From: Rhodanobacteraceae bacterium
GTDB lineage: Bacteria > Pseudomonadota > Gammaproteobacteria > Xanthomonadales > Rhodanobacteraceae
Length of the DNA stretch: 64,000 nucleotides
Direction: 5' to 3'
Assembly: GCA_030123585.1 (NCBI GenBank)
Contig: CP126120.1
Coordinates: forward strand, 2,047,001-2,111,000
Every line of letters starts with the position of its first letter. Positions within the stretch are counted from its first letter, which is position 1. Positions 8,972-17,905 of this stretch are shown here, in pieces. Made by a program: the position numbers and the translations under genes. The notes beneath the pieces were generated by a model. It saw only the letters and a list, made by a program, of their open reading frames with translations, was not told the DNA's origin and ran no database searches.

Positions 8972-10819
8972 TCAAGGCTGCAACCGGCAGAAGCAATACG
9001 CGTATGTGATGGGCTTGCCCGGTTGCACGTGCTCCAGCAACTGCAACTCCGGCGCGAGGCGCGGCACGGCTTCCAGCCACGACTGCGGCACGCGCAGGCC
9101 GAGCCGGGTCAGCATTCGCGCCGTCGCGCTGTTGCCGAAGTCCATGAAAAACCGCTGGAACGCGCTGGTCGGCGGTTCGAAATAACGCACCGCATAGTTG
9201 CCGCCGAGTTTTGCGTCCCTGGCGGCGAAGTCGATCGCGTCCTGCAAGCCGCCCATCTGGTCGACCAGCCCGCGCTGCAACGCCTGTTCGCCCGACCACA
9301 CGCGGCCCTGCGCGATCGCGTCGATGTCGGCAAAACTCTTGCCGCGCGCCTTGGCGACGTTGCCGACGAAGTCGCGGTAACCCTTGTCGACGCTGCTCTG
9401 GATCATCGCGCCCAGCGCGGGATCGAGCGGACGGCGGAAGTCGAACGCGCCCGCGAGCGGGGTGGTGCCTTCGCCCGCGGTGTTGATGCCGAGTTTGGCA
9501 AGTCCGTCGGACGCGGTGAAATACAATCCGAAGATGCCGATGGAACCGGTGATGGTGTCGGGCTCGGCGAAGATGCGATCGGCGTCCATCGCGATCCAGT
9601 AGCCGCCGCTCGCGGCCATGTCACCCATCGACACGATCACCGGCTTGCCGGCCTGGCGCGCCAGCACCACTTCGCGGCGGATCTGTTCGGCCGCGAAGGC
9701 TTCGCCGCCGGGCGAGTCCACGCGCAGCACGATCGCGCGCACGTTGTGATTGGCGCGCGCGGCGCGGATCAGCGCGGCGGTGGATTCGCCGCCGATCCTG
9801 CCAGCGGGCTGTCGACCGGAAACAATGTCGCCCTCGGCCACGATCACTGCGACCTCGGGCTTGCCGATGCCGAGGTCGATCGTCTGCGGCAGGTACTGCG
9901 ACAGATCGACCGCGCGGAAACCGGTGCCGTTGTCGGTGACGACACCGTGCCTCTGCATCATCTTCACGACGTCCTCGCGGGTGGCGAGTCCGTCCACCCA
10001 ATGGAGCTTCAGCGCGAGTTGCGCGACGTCGCCCTGCGCCGACGGGATTTCCGTGGGCAGGCTGTCGACCTGCTGGCCGAGCGCGGCGGGATCGATGTGG
10101 CGGAGCTTGCCGACTTCGTCGAGCCAGGTGTTCCACAAGCCGCCCATCCAGTATTTGTCGGCGTCCAGCGAGGCCTGCGATGGCGCATCGAGGATGAAGG
10201 GCTCGGCCGCCGACTTGAACGTGCCGACCCGGAACAGGTGCGCGCTGACGCCGAGCTTGTCCAGCAGGGTCTTGAAGTAGCTGCGGTAATCGGACAGGCC
10301 GCTGATCGAAATCGAACCCGCGGGATCGAGCAGCACTTCGTTGGCGTGCGCGGCGAGCAGGTATTGCATCTGGCCGAGATTCGTCCCCCACGCGGTCACC
10401 GGCTTGCCGGCTGCGCGGAAACGATCCAGCGCCGCGCCGACGTCTTCCAGCGCGCCCATGCCGCCGAACTGCATGTCGGAAGGATCGATGAGGATGCGCG
10501 TGATGCGCGGATCGCGCGCGGCATGGTCGATCGCAGCCACCAGGTCGCGCACCTGCACCTGCCCCACCGGCTGGCCGGACATCCGCGCCAGCGCGCGCTG
10601 CGCCGGATCGATGCTGTATTGCTCGACCAGCATACCGGTCGGCTTCAGCAGCAGCACGGTGTTCGACGCAACCTGGGGCGCACCGCGCATCGCCAACCCG
10701 AGGATCAGGAACAGGATGCCGAAGAACACCACGTTGATGATGACCAGCCGCGCGATGTTGATGCCGCGGCCCAGCGCGCGCACGAAACCCGCGAAACCGC
10801 TGCCCGAAGGATGGGTCAT
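8972..10819 (-). CDS. sppA: Signal peptide peptidase SppA, 67-kDa type
   Basis: 615 residues, the length of the long bacterial SppA with two tandem ClpP/crotonase-like domains. One transmembrane segment lies near residues 23-45 (ARLVIINVVFFGILFLILGL). The catalytic lysine lies in GTFKSAAEPF of the first domain and the nucleophilic serine in GDMAASGGYW of the second, the expected Ser-Lys dyad split between domains. The enzyme degrades cleaved signal peptides in the inner membrane from the periplasmic side. It is convergent with pilU. The MATE gene on the same strand ends about 60 bp upstream, so the two could be cotranscribed. Confidence 0.9.
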   Translation of the reverse strand: MTHPSGSGFAGFVRALGRGINIARLVIINVVFFGILFLILGLAMRGAPQVASNTVLLLKPTGMLVEQYSIDPAQRALARMSGQPVGQVQVRDLVAAIDHAARDPRITRILIDPSDMQFGGMGALEDVGAALDRFRAAGKPVTAWGTNLGQMQYLLAAHANEVLLDPAGSISISGLSDYRSYFKTLLDKLGVSAHLFRVGTFKSAAEPFILDAPSQASLDADKYWMGGLWNTWLDEVGKLRHIDPAALGQQVDSLPTEIPSAQGDVAQLALKLHWVDGLATREDVVKMMQRHGVVTDNGTGFRAVDLSQYLPQTIDLGIGKPEVAVIVAEGDIVSGRQPAGRIGGESTAALIRAARANHNVRAIVLRVDSPGGEAFAAEQIRREVVLARQAGKPVIVSMGDMAASGGYWIAMDADRIFAEPDTITGSIGIFGLYFTASDGLAKLGINTAGEGTTPLAGAFDFRRPLDPALGAMIQSSVDKGYRDFVGNVAKARGKSFADIDAIAQGRVWSGEQALQRGLVDQMGGLQDAIDFAARDAKLGGNYAVRYFEPPTSAFQRFFMDFGNSATARMLTRLGLRVPQSWLEAVPRLAPELQLLEHVQPGKPITYAYCFCRLQP

Positions 10820-10880
10820 GTCTGCCGTCCCTGCTCCCGAAAATGCGAGGTTTTCAGCCTAGCCCAACGGCCTGCCCGAG

Positions 10881-12284
10881 TCACGCCGGCGGAGGTAATT
10901 CTTCCGCCGGTGCAACGGCCAGATGCCGCCAGCCGTCGCCTTGTGTCTGCCGCACCCAGCGCGCGAACAACAGCGCCGCCGCCGCGGTCAATCCGGCAAT
11001 CAGGCCCACCCACATCCCGCGCACGCCGTGGCCTGCGCCGAACGCCAGCCACGCGCCGACCGGCATGCCGACGCCCCAGTAGGCGAAGGCGGTGATCAGC
11101 ATCGGCATGCGGGTGTCCTTCAGGCCGCGCAGCGCGCCGTTCGATACCACCTGGATGCCATCCGAGAACTGGAAGATGCCGGCCAGGATCAGCAACTGCG
11201 CCGCCAGCGCGATCACGCGCGGATCGCCCGAATAGATGTGCGCGATGGCATGCGGGATCGCCAGCATCAGGATCGCCGAGAACGCCTGCGTCGCCAGCGT
11301 CAACGCCAAGCCGGTGTAACCCGCGTAGCGCACCGCGCTCGCATCGCCTCGCCCGGCCGCGTGGCCGACCCGCACGGTCACCGCCAGCGCCAAGCCCAGC
11401 GGCAGCATGAACGTCACCGACGCCACGTTGATCGCGATCTGGTGGCCGTCGATCGCGACGGTGCCGAGCCGGCTGATCAGCAACGCCGAAATCACGAACA
11501 GGCCGGCTTCCATCAGCAACGTCACCGCCATTGGCACACCGATCCAGAGCAGATGCCGGATGGCATCCCGATCCGGGCGTTCCATCCGCGCGAACAGTTC
11601 GAGATCGCGAAAACGCTTGCCGAATTTCAGGTACGCGGCGAACGCCAGCAATTGCAGCCACAACGCCAGCGCGTTGGCGATGCCCGCGCCCTGCGCGCCC
11701 AGCGCGGGCACGCCGAACTTGCCGTAGATGAAGATCCAGTCCAGCGGCGCCAGCACCGCGAGACCGAACAGGCCGAACAACATGGTCGGGCGCGTCCAGC
11801 TCGAACCCTCGCACAGCCCGCGCATCGCGAAGTAACCGCACAGGCCCGGCGCACCCCAACTGAGCGCGTGCAGGAACGCCTGCACGTCCGCGGTCAGGGC
11901 GGGATCGACGCCGATCAGGCGCAGCAGCGGCGAGGAATGCCGCGCGCCGAACCACAGCAGCACCGACAGCGCCGCCGCCAGCCACAGCGCCTGCCGGAAC
12001 AGCGGCCCGATCTCGTGGCGCCGCCGCGCCCCGTCGAGCTGCGCCACCGACGGCGATAAGGCCATCATGGTCCCGACCGCGCTGACCAGCCCCAGCACCC
12101 ACACGTTGGCGCCGACCGCGACCGCGGCCAGGGTATGCGCGTTGTAATGCCCGGCCAGCGCGACGTCCACCGCGCTCATGCCGACCGCGGACAACTGCCC
12201 GGCGATCAGCGGCAGCGCCAGCTTCACCGTCGCGCGAATCTCGCGCGCGAAACGTGCGCGATCCAAGGCTAAAATCGAGGTCAT
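10881..12284 (-). CDS. MATE family multidrug/toxin extrusion transporter (NorM-like)
   Basis: 467 residues with twelve hydrophobic segments in two six-helix halves. The first helix region LALPLIAGQLSAVGMSAVDV and its repeat VTLLMEAGLFVISALLISRL are characteristic of the NorM branch, which exports cationic compounds in exchange for Na+ or H+. The C-terminus ends in a short cytoplasmic tail. I chose ATG 12284 (MTSILALDRARF); an ATG seven codons upstream would overlap the divergent gene. Substrate cannot be inferred. The two divergent start codons are only 12 bp apart, so ribosome sites and promoters must lie inside the opposite coding regions. Confidence 0.85.
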   Translation of the reverse strand: MTSILALDRARFAREIRATVKLALPLIAGQLSAVGMSAVDVALAGHYNAHTLAAVAVGANVWVLGLVSAVGTMMALSPSVAQLDGARRRHEIGPLFRQALWLAAALSVLLWFGARHSSPLLRLIGVDPALTADVQAFLHALSWGAPGLCGYFAMRGLCEGSSWTRPTMLFGLFGLAVLAPLDWIFIYGKFGVPALGAQGAGIANALALWLQLLAFAAYLKFGKRFRDLELFARMERPDRDAIRHLLWIGVPMAVTLLMEAGLFVISALLISRLGTVAIDGHQIAINVASVTFMLPLGLALAVTVRVGHAAGRGDASAVRYAGYTGLALTLATQAFSAILMLAIPHAIAHIYSGDPRVIALAAQLLILAGIFQFSDGIQVVSNGALRGLKDTRMPMLITAFAYWGVGMPVGAWLAFGAGHGVRGMWVGLIAGLTAAAALLFARWVRQTQGDGWRHLAVAPAEELPPPA

Positions 12285-12296
12285 TGCGGGACAACC

Positions 12297-13352
12297 ATGA
12301 TGCACGAGACGTCAACACGAACCGCCGAATCCGCGCCTGCGCCGCCCCCGTCGCCGGGCAACTGCGAGAACTGCGGCGCGCCGCTGTACGGCAAGTTCTG
12401 CTACGCCTGCGGACAACCCACTCACGGACTGGTGCGGCACTTCGGCAGCGTGATGAGCGACATCGCCGACAGCGTGCTCAACATCGACGAGCGGGTGTTC
12501 AAGACGCTGGCGCCATTGTACCTGCAGCCGGGCAAACTCACGCTCGATTACTTCGCGGGCAAGCGCGCGCGCTACGTGACGCCGTTCCGGCTGGTGTTCT
12601 TTCTTGCGATCGTCGCGTTCTTCGCGATCCAGTTGACGGTGCGCGCCGGATTCACCCAGATGGACAAGGCGGTGATCAGCATCTCGCCGAGCGCCGCACC
12701 CAAGGTTTCGACTGGCCCGACCGCGAAACAGTCGAATCAGGACAACGGCGTCTTCGCGAACGGCAACATCAGCATCGACGACAAGGTGATCTGGAACCGC
12801 GACAGCAAGCCGCTCAAGGTACGCTGGCTGCCCGACGCCGCCGTGGACTGGCTCAACGACCTGATCGGCAACGCGCAACAACAGTTGCATGCGATGAACG
12901 CCGGTTCCTGGAACGAACAACAGGACGCCCGGCACAAGTTCATGCTGGGGATGTTCGCGGCCGCGCCCACCGTGTTGTTCGTGTTGCTGCCGTTCTTCGC
13001 GCTGCTGCTGAAGATTTTCTACATCTTCAAGAAACGGCTGTACATGGAACACCTGATCGTGGCGATGCACAGCCACGCCTTCCTGATGCTGTCGATGCTG
13101 GTGCTGGTGCTGCTGGGCACGCTGCGCGCATGGGTCACGCCCCACGCGCATTGGCTCGGGGTACCGTTCAGGCTGCTGCAAACGGCGGCATGGATCTGGG
13201 TGTTCGTGTACCTGTGGCTGATGCAGAAGCGCGTCTATCGGCAGGGCTGGTGGATGACCAACCTGAAATACTGGAGCCTCGGCTTCTGCTACACGATCCT
13301 GGCCGGGTTCGGGTTCGTGTTCGCGGCCCTGCTCAGCCTCACCGGCGCATGA
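12297..13352 (+). CDS. DUF3667 family membrane protein with N-terminal zinc ribbon
   Basis: 351 residues. After a proline-rich start comes NCENCGAPLYGKFCYACGQ, a four-cysteine zinc ribbon, then HFGSVMSDIADSVLNIDERVFKTL and the family segment YFAGKRARYVTPFRLVFFLAI. A soluble loop of about 110 residues separates the first hydrophobic segment from a cluster of four or five helices. DUF3667 proteins are widespread in Xanthomonadales and Bacteroidetes; no biochemical role is known. The zinc ribbon should be cytoplasmic. An alternative ATG one codon downstream is possible. Nothing in the neighbourhood explains its role. Confidence 0.78.
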   Translation: MMHETSTRTAESAPAPPPSPGNCENCGAPLYGKFCYACGQPTHGLVRHFGSVMSDIADSVLNIDERVFKTLAPLYLQPGKLTLDYFAGKRARYVTPFRLVFFLAIVAFFAIQLTVRAGFTQMDKAVISISPSAAPKVSTGPTAKQSNQDNGVFANGNISIDDKVIWNRDSKPLKVRWLPDAAVDWLNDLIGNAQQQLHAMNAGSWNEQQDARHKFMLGMFAAAPTVLFVLLPFFALLLKIFYIFKKRLYMEHLIVAMHSHAFLMLSMLVLVLLGTLRAWVTPHAHWLGVPFRLLQTAAWIWVFVYLWLMQKRVYRQGWWMTNLKYWSLGFCYTILAGFGFVFAALLSLTGA

Positions 13353-13656
13353 CCGTCCACATCGTCGAACCGAACAGGGAAGCCACGCCCCGCGCGGCGG
13401 AACCGGCCCGTTTAGGCCGGCGGGCGCAGGCTTCGCGGCGCGTGCAGGAATCATCGTGAGCGCGATCGCGCCGGGCCGTTGTGCACAGCCGCAAAAGCCG
13501 GCCCAGGTCCGTGCGCAAGCCGCCCGCGGCCCCCGCTCCCAACCCGGGCTCGACATTTATCTCCTTGAGTTTCATGGCGATTTCCCGGATGGCGAAATTA
13601 TCGCCAAGTCGAGCCGCGGGCCGATCCGGCGAGCCCCCACGATGCTTGCTCGCCGG
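13353..13656. other. Non-coding stretch before priA, no convincing gene
   Basis: Short open frames exist on both strands (for example 13339-13575 minus, beginning MKLKEINVEPGLG), but their composition degrades to Arg-rich shadow sequence and none has a ribosome site plus recognisable motif. The only notable structure is the DnaA-box cluster that follows. Confidence 0.5.
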
Positions 13657-13691
13657 TCTTCCACAATGTTATCCACAGCGATTGTGGATAA
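13657..13691. promoter_or_regulatory. DnaA-box cluster upstream of priA
   Basis: Two perfect consensus DnaA boxes face each other: TTATCCACA at 13669-13677 and TGTGGATAA at 13683-13691, separated by 5 bp. A weaker box, TCTTCCACA (13657-13665), lies just upstream. The priA start codon is 73 bp downstream. Known: TTATCCACA is the high-affinity DnaA site. Inferred: DnaA control of priA or titration of DnaA. Confidence 0.65.
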
Positions 13692-13763
13692 GAGAAAAAC
13701 CGCCAAGCCGTCACGGACTTATCGCGCACTCTTGCCGGCCGTGACAACAAGTTGCCGCAAGTC

Positions 13764-15980
13764 ATGACCCGATTGCCCCAGTCCGATTCCGGGACCATCG
13801 TGCGGGTCGCGCTGCCGCTGCCGTTGCCGCAGGCTTTCGACTATCTTTCCGGGCCGCTCGCCGCGCAACCGGGTTGCCGGGTGCGTGTGCCGTTCGGACG
13901 TTCGCACAAGACCGGCGTGGTGCTGGAAACCACCCTGCACGCGGACATTGCCGTCGAGCGCCTGAAGCCGATCGACGCGTTGCTGGATGCCGAACCCCTC
14001 ATCGATGCCGTGCTGCTCGCCGACCTGCGCCGCGCGGCCGATTACTGGTGCGGCGCGATCGGCGACGTCGTGTTCGGCGCGCTGCCGCTGGCCTTGCGCG
14101 AAGGACGCGCGCCCGCCGATTTCGCCACGGAGGCGTGGCGGATCACGCTGGCGGGCACCGCGGCCCGCGACGCGCGCACGCGACGCGGCGCCTCGGCGGC
14201 ACTGCTGGACGTGCTCGGCGACGCAATCTGGACCGCGAACGAACTCGACAGCTTGTTGCCGGGTTGGCGTGCGGCGTCACGCCGTCTGGCGACGGCGGGT
14301 TTGATCGAACGTGCGCAACCCGCCCGTGATCCGCCGCACGCGCGCGACGGCGCCGCCCCGATCCTCACCGACGAACAGGCCGACGCGCTGGCGACGCTGC
14401 TCTCCGCCGGCGAAGGTTTTCATCCCTACCTGCTGCAGGGCGTCACCGGCAGCGGCAAGACCGAGATCTATTTGCGCCTCACCGAACGCGCGTTGCAACA
14501 GGGACACCAGGCGTTGTGGTTGGTGCCCGAGATCGGCCTGGTGCCGCAGGCGCTGCGGCGTCTGCGCGCGCGCTTCGATGCACGCATCGCGGTGCTGCAC
14601 TCCAACCTTGCCGAAGGCGATCGCGCACGCGCATGGCTGGACGCGCGTTCCGGCGACGCCGCGATCGTGCTGGGCACGCGCTCGGCGGTGTTCGCGCCGC
14701 TGCCGCGCGCCGGCCTGATCATCGTGGACGAGGAACACGACGCTTCGTACAAGCAGCAGGAAGGCTTTCGCTACCACGCGCGCGACTTCGCGCTGATGCG
14801 CGCGCAATCGCTGGGTGTGCCGGTCGTGCTGGGCAGCGCCACGCCTTCGCTGGAAACGCTGGCCAACGTCGACGCGGGACGCTACGTGCGCGTGCGCCTG
14901 CACCACCGCGTGCATGCGCGTCCGCCTTCGCCGGTGCACGTGCTGGACTTGCGCGGCCTGCAACTCGCGCACGGCTTGTCACCCGCGCTGCTGGATGCGC
15001 TGGATGCCTGCATCGCGCGCGGCGAACAGGCATTGGTGTTCAAGAACCGCCGCGGCTACGCGCCGGTGCTGCTGTGCCACGCCTGCGGCTGGCACGCGGC
15101 GTGCCCGCGCTGCGAAAAACCGTTGACGCTATATCGTGGGCGCCGCCAGTTGCTGTGCCACCACTGCGGACATGGCGAACGCGCACCCGAGACGTGCCCG
15201 CATTGCAGTGCGGACGCGCTGATCCCGCAGGGACAAGGCACAGAACGGCTGGAAGAAGCGCTCACGGCGCGCTACCCGGACGTGCCCGTCCTGCGCGTCG
15301 ACCGCGACAGCACCCGCCGGCGCGACGCCTTCGCGAAGGTGCTGGACCGGCTCGCCGACGGCAAGCCCGCGATCCTCGTCGGCACGCAAATCCTGGCCAA
15401 GGGCCACGACCTGCCCAACCTCACCACCGTCGCGATCGTGGGCGTGGACGAAGGCCTGCACAGCGCCGACTTCCACGCCGACGAGCGTTTGGCGCAATTG
15501 ATCGTGCAGGTCGCGGGCCGCGCCGGCCGCGCCGACAAACCTGGCGAAGTGTGGCTGCAGACCCACGAACCCGACCATCCATTGCTGGCGACGCTGCTCA
15601 AGGGCGGTCACGATGCCGCGACCGCCATGCTGCTGGGCGAACGGCTCGCGTCGGAACTGCCGCCGTTCGCGCACTTGGCGTTGCTGCGCGCGGAATGCCG
15701 GCAGCGCGACGTGCTGGACGGCTTCATGGCCGCCGCACGCAGCGCACTCGCGTCGATCGAACGCATGCAGCCGCAGCCGGCGCGCATCCGCGTCCATGGT
15801 CCCGTCGCCGCACCGATGCCGCTGCGCGCCGGCCGCCATCGCGCACAACTGCTGCTGGAATCCGCGCAACGGCCGCCGCTGCGGCAGGCCCTCGCCCACT
15901 GGTTGCCGGAGCTGCACGCGCTGCCGCAACCGCGCGGCCTGCGCTGGTCACTCGATGTCGATCCGGTGGATTTGTATTGA
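13764..15980 (+). CDS. priA: Primosomal replication helicase PriA
   Basis: 738 residues. The N-terminal 3'-DNA-binding domain starts TIVRVALPLPLPQAFDYL. The helicase core has Walker A GVTGSGKTEIYL, motif II VDEEHDASYKQQ and LGSATPSLET. Between helicase lobes is the zinc-binding insertion with paired cysteines (LLCHACGWHAACPRCEK, then LLCHHCG and CPHC). A late QVAGRAGRAD is motif VI. PriA recognises stalled or collapsed forks and reloads DnaB. The start ATG at 13764 fits the usual N-terminus; four more upstream residues are possible. Two perfect DnaA boxes precede the gene. Confidence 0.95.
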   Translation: MTRLPQSDSGTIVRVALPLPLPQAFDYLSGPLAAQPGCRVRVPFGRSHKTGVVLETTLHADIAVERLKPIDALLDAEPLIDAVLLADLRRAADYWCGAIGDVVFGALPLALREGRAPADFATEAWRITLAGTAARDARTRRGASAALLDVLGDAIWTANELDSLLPGWRAASRRLATAGLIERAQPARDPPHARDGAAPILTDEQADALATLLSAGEGFHPYLLQGVTGSGKTEIYLRLTERALQQGHQALWLVPEIGLVPQALRRLRARFDARIAVLHSNLAEGDRARAWLDARSGDAAIVLGTRSAVFAPLPRAGLIIVDEEHDASYKQQEGFRYHARDFALMRAQSLGVPVVLGSATPSLETLANVDAGRYVRVRLHHRVHARPPSPVHVLDLRGLQLAHGLSPALLDALDACIARGEQALVFKNRRGYAPVLLCHACGWHAACPRCEKPLTLYRGRRQLLCHHCGHGERAPETCPHCSADALIPQGQGTERLEEALTARYPDVPVLRVDRDSTRRRDAFAKVLDRLADGKPAILVGTQILAKGHDLPNLTTVAIVGVDEGLHSADFHADERLAQLIVQVAGRAGRADKPGEVWLQTHEPDHPLLATLLKGGHDAATAMLLGERLASELPPFAHLALLRAECRQRDVLDGFMAAARSALASIERMQPQPARIRVHGPVAAPMPLRAGRHRAQLLLESAQRPPLRQALAHWLPELHALPQPRGLRWSLDVDPVDLY

Positions 15981-16013
15981 GAGCCGGGAATCGGGAATAG
16001 GAAATCGAAGTGC

Positions 16014-16102
16014 GTAGGTTGGGCTGACGCCGGACTTGATCCGGAGGAAGCCCAACGCCGCCGCACAACACGTTGGGCTTCGCGTTGCTCAGCCCAACCT
16101 AC
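16014..16102. repeat. Nested inverted-repeat element (GTAGGTTGGGCTGA type)
   Basis: An outer perfect 14-bp inverted repeat (GTAGGTTGGGCTGA 16014-16027, TCAGCCCAACCTAC 16089-16102) encloses an inner perfect 10-bp repeat (AAGCCCAACG 16048-16057, CGTTGGGCTT 16071-16080). Because the inner arms share the GCCCAAC core with the outer arms, alternative pairings are possible. It lies between the convergent priA and rpoH genes and looks like a small dispersed palindromic element rather than a terminator. Confidence 0.75.
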
Positions 16103-16118
16103 AACGCTCACCCAATCC

Positions 16119-16152
16119 GAAAACGCAAGAGCCGCCCGAAGGCGGCTCTTGC
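16119..16152 (-). terminator. rpoH terminator with UUCG tetraloop
   Basis: A perfect 12-bp stem (GCAAGAGCCGCC / GGCGGCTCTTGC, 16125-16152) closes on 4 nt. Read on the minus strand the loop is TTCG closed by C-G, an exceptionally stable RNA tetraloop, followed by GTTTTC. It lies 26 bp beyond the rpoH stop. Confidence 0.8.
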
Positions 16153-16178
16153 GATTCCCGAATCCCGCTTCACGGCCT

Positions 16179-17036
16179 TCACGCCGCGAACGCGCCCCGC
16201 ATCTTCTTCATCGCATTCGCTTCGAGTTGGCGGATGCGTTCGGCCGACACGCCGTAGTCGTCGGCAAGATCCTGCAAGGTGGCCTTGTCCTCGGCCAGCC
16301 AGCGGCGGCGGATGATGTCGCGGGTGCGCTCGTCCAGTTTCGCGAGCGCGTTCTGCAAGGTGTCGAGCTGGTGTTCTTCCTGGTCGGCGTCGGCCAGTTG
16401 CAGGTACGGATCGGCGCCCTGGTCTTCGAGGTACGCGACCGGCGCGGGCGGCGCGTCGTCGTCCGCCTCGGCAGGCGCGTCGAAACCGATGTCACGGCCG
16501 GACAGGCGTGACTCCATTTCCAGCACGGTGGCTTCGGGCACGCCCAGATCCTTCGCGACCTCGCGGACCTCTTCCATGTTCATCCAGCCGAGGCGCTTCT
16601 TGGACTTGCGCAGGTTGAAGAACAGCTTGCGCTGGGCCTTGGTGGTCGCGACCTTCACGATGCGCCAGTTGCGCAGGATGAATTCGTGCATCTCGGCGCG
16701 GATCCAGTGCACCGCGAAGCTGACCAGGCGCACGCCGTGGTCGGGATCGAAACGCTTGACGGCCTTCATCAGGCCGATGTTGCCTTCCTGGATCAGGTCG
16801 CCCATCTGCAGGCCGTAGCCCGAGTAACCGCGCGCGACGTGCACCACGAAACGCAGGTGCGACATCACCAGCTTGCGCGCCGCATCGAGGTCTTCGTCTT
16901 CGCGATAGCGCTGCGCGAGTTCGTGTTCCTCGTCGGCATCCAGCACCGGAATCCGGTGCACCGCGCCGATGTAGGCGTCGAGGCTGCCGACCACACTGGG
17001 AATAGGCAGGTTGTTGGCGACCAAGGCTTCACTCAT
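16179..17036 (-). CDS. rpoH: RNA polymerase heat-shock sigma factor RpoH (sigma-32)
   Basis: 285 residues. Region 1.2/2 begins [20 protein letters not shown]; region 2.1-2.4 includes [21 protein letters not shown], the RpoH-type box around [17 protein letters not shown], and [11 protein letters not shown]. Region 4 helix-turn-helix ends [19 protein letters not shown]. It directs RNA polymerase to chaperone and protease promoters after heat or misfolding stress. The ATG at 17036 has GAGGAA directly upstream. Upstream lie a strong housekeeping promoter and a CIRCE-like palindrome in the untranslated leader, suggesting repression by HrcA. A UUCG-loop terminator follows. Confidence 0.96.
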   Translation of the reverse strand: MSEALVANNLPIPSVVGSLDAYIGAVHRIPVLDADEEHELAQRYREDEDLDAARKLVMSHLRFVVHVARGYSGYGLQMGDLIQEGNIGLMKAVKRFDPDHGVRLVSFAVHWIRAEMHEFILRNWRIVKVATTKAQRKLFFNLRKSKKRLGWMNMEEVREVAKDLGVPEATVLEMESRLSGRDIGFDAPAEADDDAPPAPVAYLEDQGADPYLQLADADQEEHQLDTLQNALAKLDERTRDIIRRRWLAEDKATLQDLADDYGVSAERIRQLEANAMKKMRGAFAA

Positions 17037-17060
17037 TTCCTCGTACCCCGCTCGTTTGTT

Positions 17061-17087
17061 TTGGCACTCTAGGCGTTCGAGTGCCAA
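17061..17087. promoter_or_regulatory. CIRCE-like operator (candidate HrcA site) in the rpoH leader
   Basis: Perfect palindrome TTGGCACTC-N9-GAGTGCCAA. The canonical CIRCE element is TTAGCACTC-N9-GAGTGCTAA, so arm length and spacer match exactly and each arm differs at one symmetric position (A to G, and T to C). It lies 24 bp upstream of the rpoH ATG and about 60 bp downstream of the predicted transcription start. Binding by HrcA is an inference; hrcA is not in the window. Confidence 0.7.
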
Positions 17088-17154
17088 GCCCTCGTGAAGG
17101 TTCCCGTGCGGTCCCGGACCCGGAACCGACTTCGCCGTGAGGTCAATGTGAGAA

Positions 17155-17182
17155 ATTATACTCGGCAGTACAGGATATGCAA
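17155..17182 (-). promoter_or_regulatory. Predicted sigma-70 promoter of rpoH
   Basis: On the minus strand: -35 TTGCAT (17182-17177), a 16-bp spacer, and a perfect -10 TATAAT (17160-17155). The -35 hexamer begins just 12 bp past the ung stop codon, so rpoH has its own promoter, with a leader of roughly 110 nt that carries the CIRCE-like palindrome. Confidence 0.65.
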
Positions 17183-17193
17183 GCCGCCGGAAG

Positions 17194-17898
17194 TCACGCT
17201 TCCAGCACGCTGCGGGGCGGCAGGCTCCAATCGATCGGCGCCTGTCCCTTCGCTTCAAGATATTGATTGGTCTTGGAAAAATGCCGACACCCCAGGAACC
17301 CCTTGTGCGCCGAGAGGGGAGAGGGGTGCGGAGCCTTGAGGACACAATGGCGGCGAGTGTCGATCAGCCGACCCTTGGCCTGCGCGTAGGAGCCCCAGAG
17401 CAGGAACACCAGGCCTTCGCGGCCGCGGTTCAGCTCGTCGATCACCCGGTCGGTGAACCCTTCCCAACCCTTGCCCTGGTGCGAGCCCGGCATACCGGCT
17501 TGCACTGTCAGCACCGCGTTGAGCAGCAGCACCCCGCGTCGGGCCCAAGGCGTGAGGCAGCCATGGTCGGGGCGCGGGATGCCGAGGTCGTTTTCGATTT
17601 CCGTGAAGATGTTCTGGAGCGAAGGCGGCACCGGCACACCGGGCCGCACCGAGAAGCAAAGCCCGTGCGCCTGGCCCGGGCCGTGATACGGATCCTGACC
17701 GAGGATCACGACCTTGACCGCATCGAACGGGGTCGCATCCAGCGCCGCGAAGATCTCGGGACCGGGCGGATAGATGCGCTTGCCTGCGCGTTTTTCCGCG
17801 CGCAGGAATTCACGCAACGCGATCATCTCCGGGCGATCGAAGTGATCGCCCACACGCGCCTTCCAAGAGGCTTCGAGTTTCAGGCGTTCGTCAGTCAT
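17194..17898 (-). CDS. ung: Uracil-DNA glycosylase, family 1
   Basis: 234 residues. The catalytic water-activating motif [18 protein letters not shown], the segment [14 protein letters not shown] and the minor-groove loop [11 protein letters not shown] are all intact. The enzyme removes uracil from DNA after cytosine deamination or dUTP incorporation, starting base-excision repair. ATG 17898 gives the expected [12 protein letters not shown] start; a frame continuing upstream enters the next gene's end. It lies 7 bp after the stop of the two-receiver regulator on the same strand, so those two genes are probably cotranscribed. Confidence 0.95.
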   Translation of the reverse strand: MTDERLKLEASWKARVGDHFDRPEMIALREFLRAEKRAGKRIYPPGPEIFAALDATPFDAVKVVILGQDPYHGPGQAHGLCFSVRPGVPVPPSLQNIFTEIENDLGIPRPDHGCLTPWARRGVLLLNAVLTVQAGMPGSHQGKGWEGFTDRVIDELNRGREGLVFLLWGSYAQAKGRLIDTRRHCVLKAPHPSPLSAHKGFLGCRHFSKTNQYLEAKGQAPIDWSLPPRSVLEA

Positions 17899-17905
17899 GG
17901 CGTCA

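Noticed and set aside
13339..13575. 78-codon minus-strand frame beginning MKLKEINVEPGLG
   Set aside because: The first residues look plausible but the remainder turns into Arg/Ala-rich low-complexity sequence without ribosome site, signal or family match.
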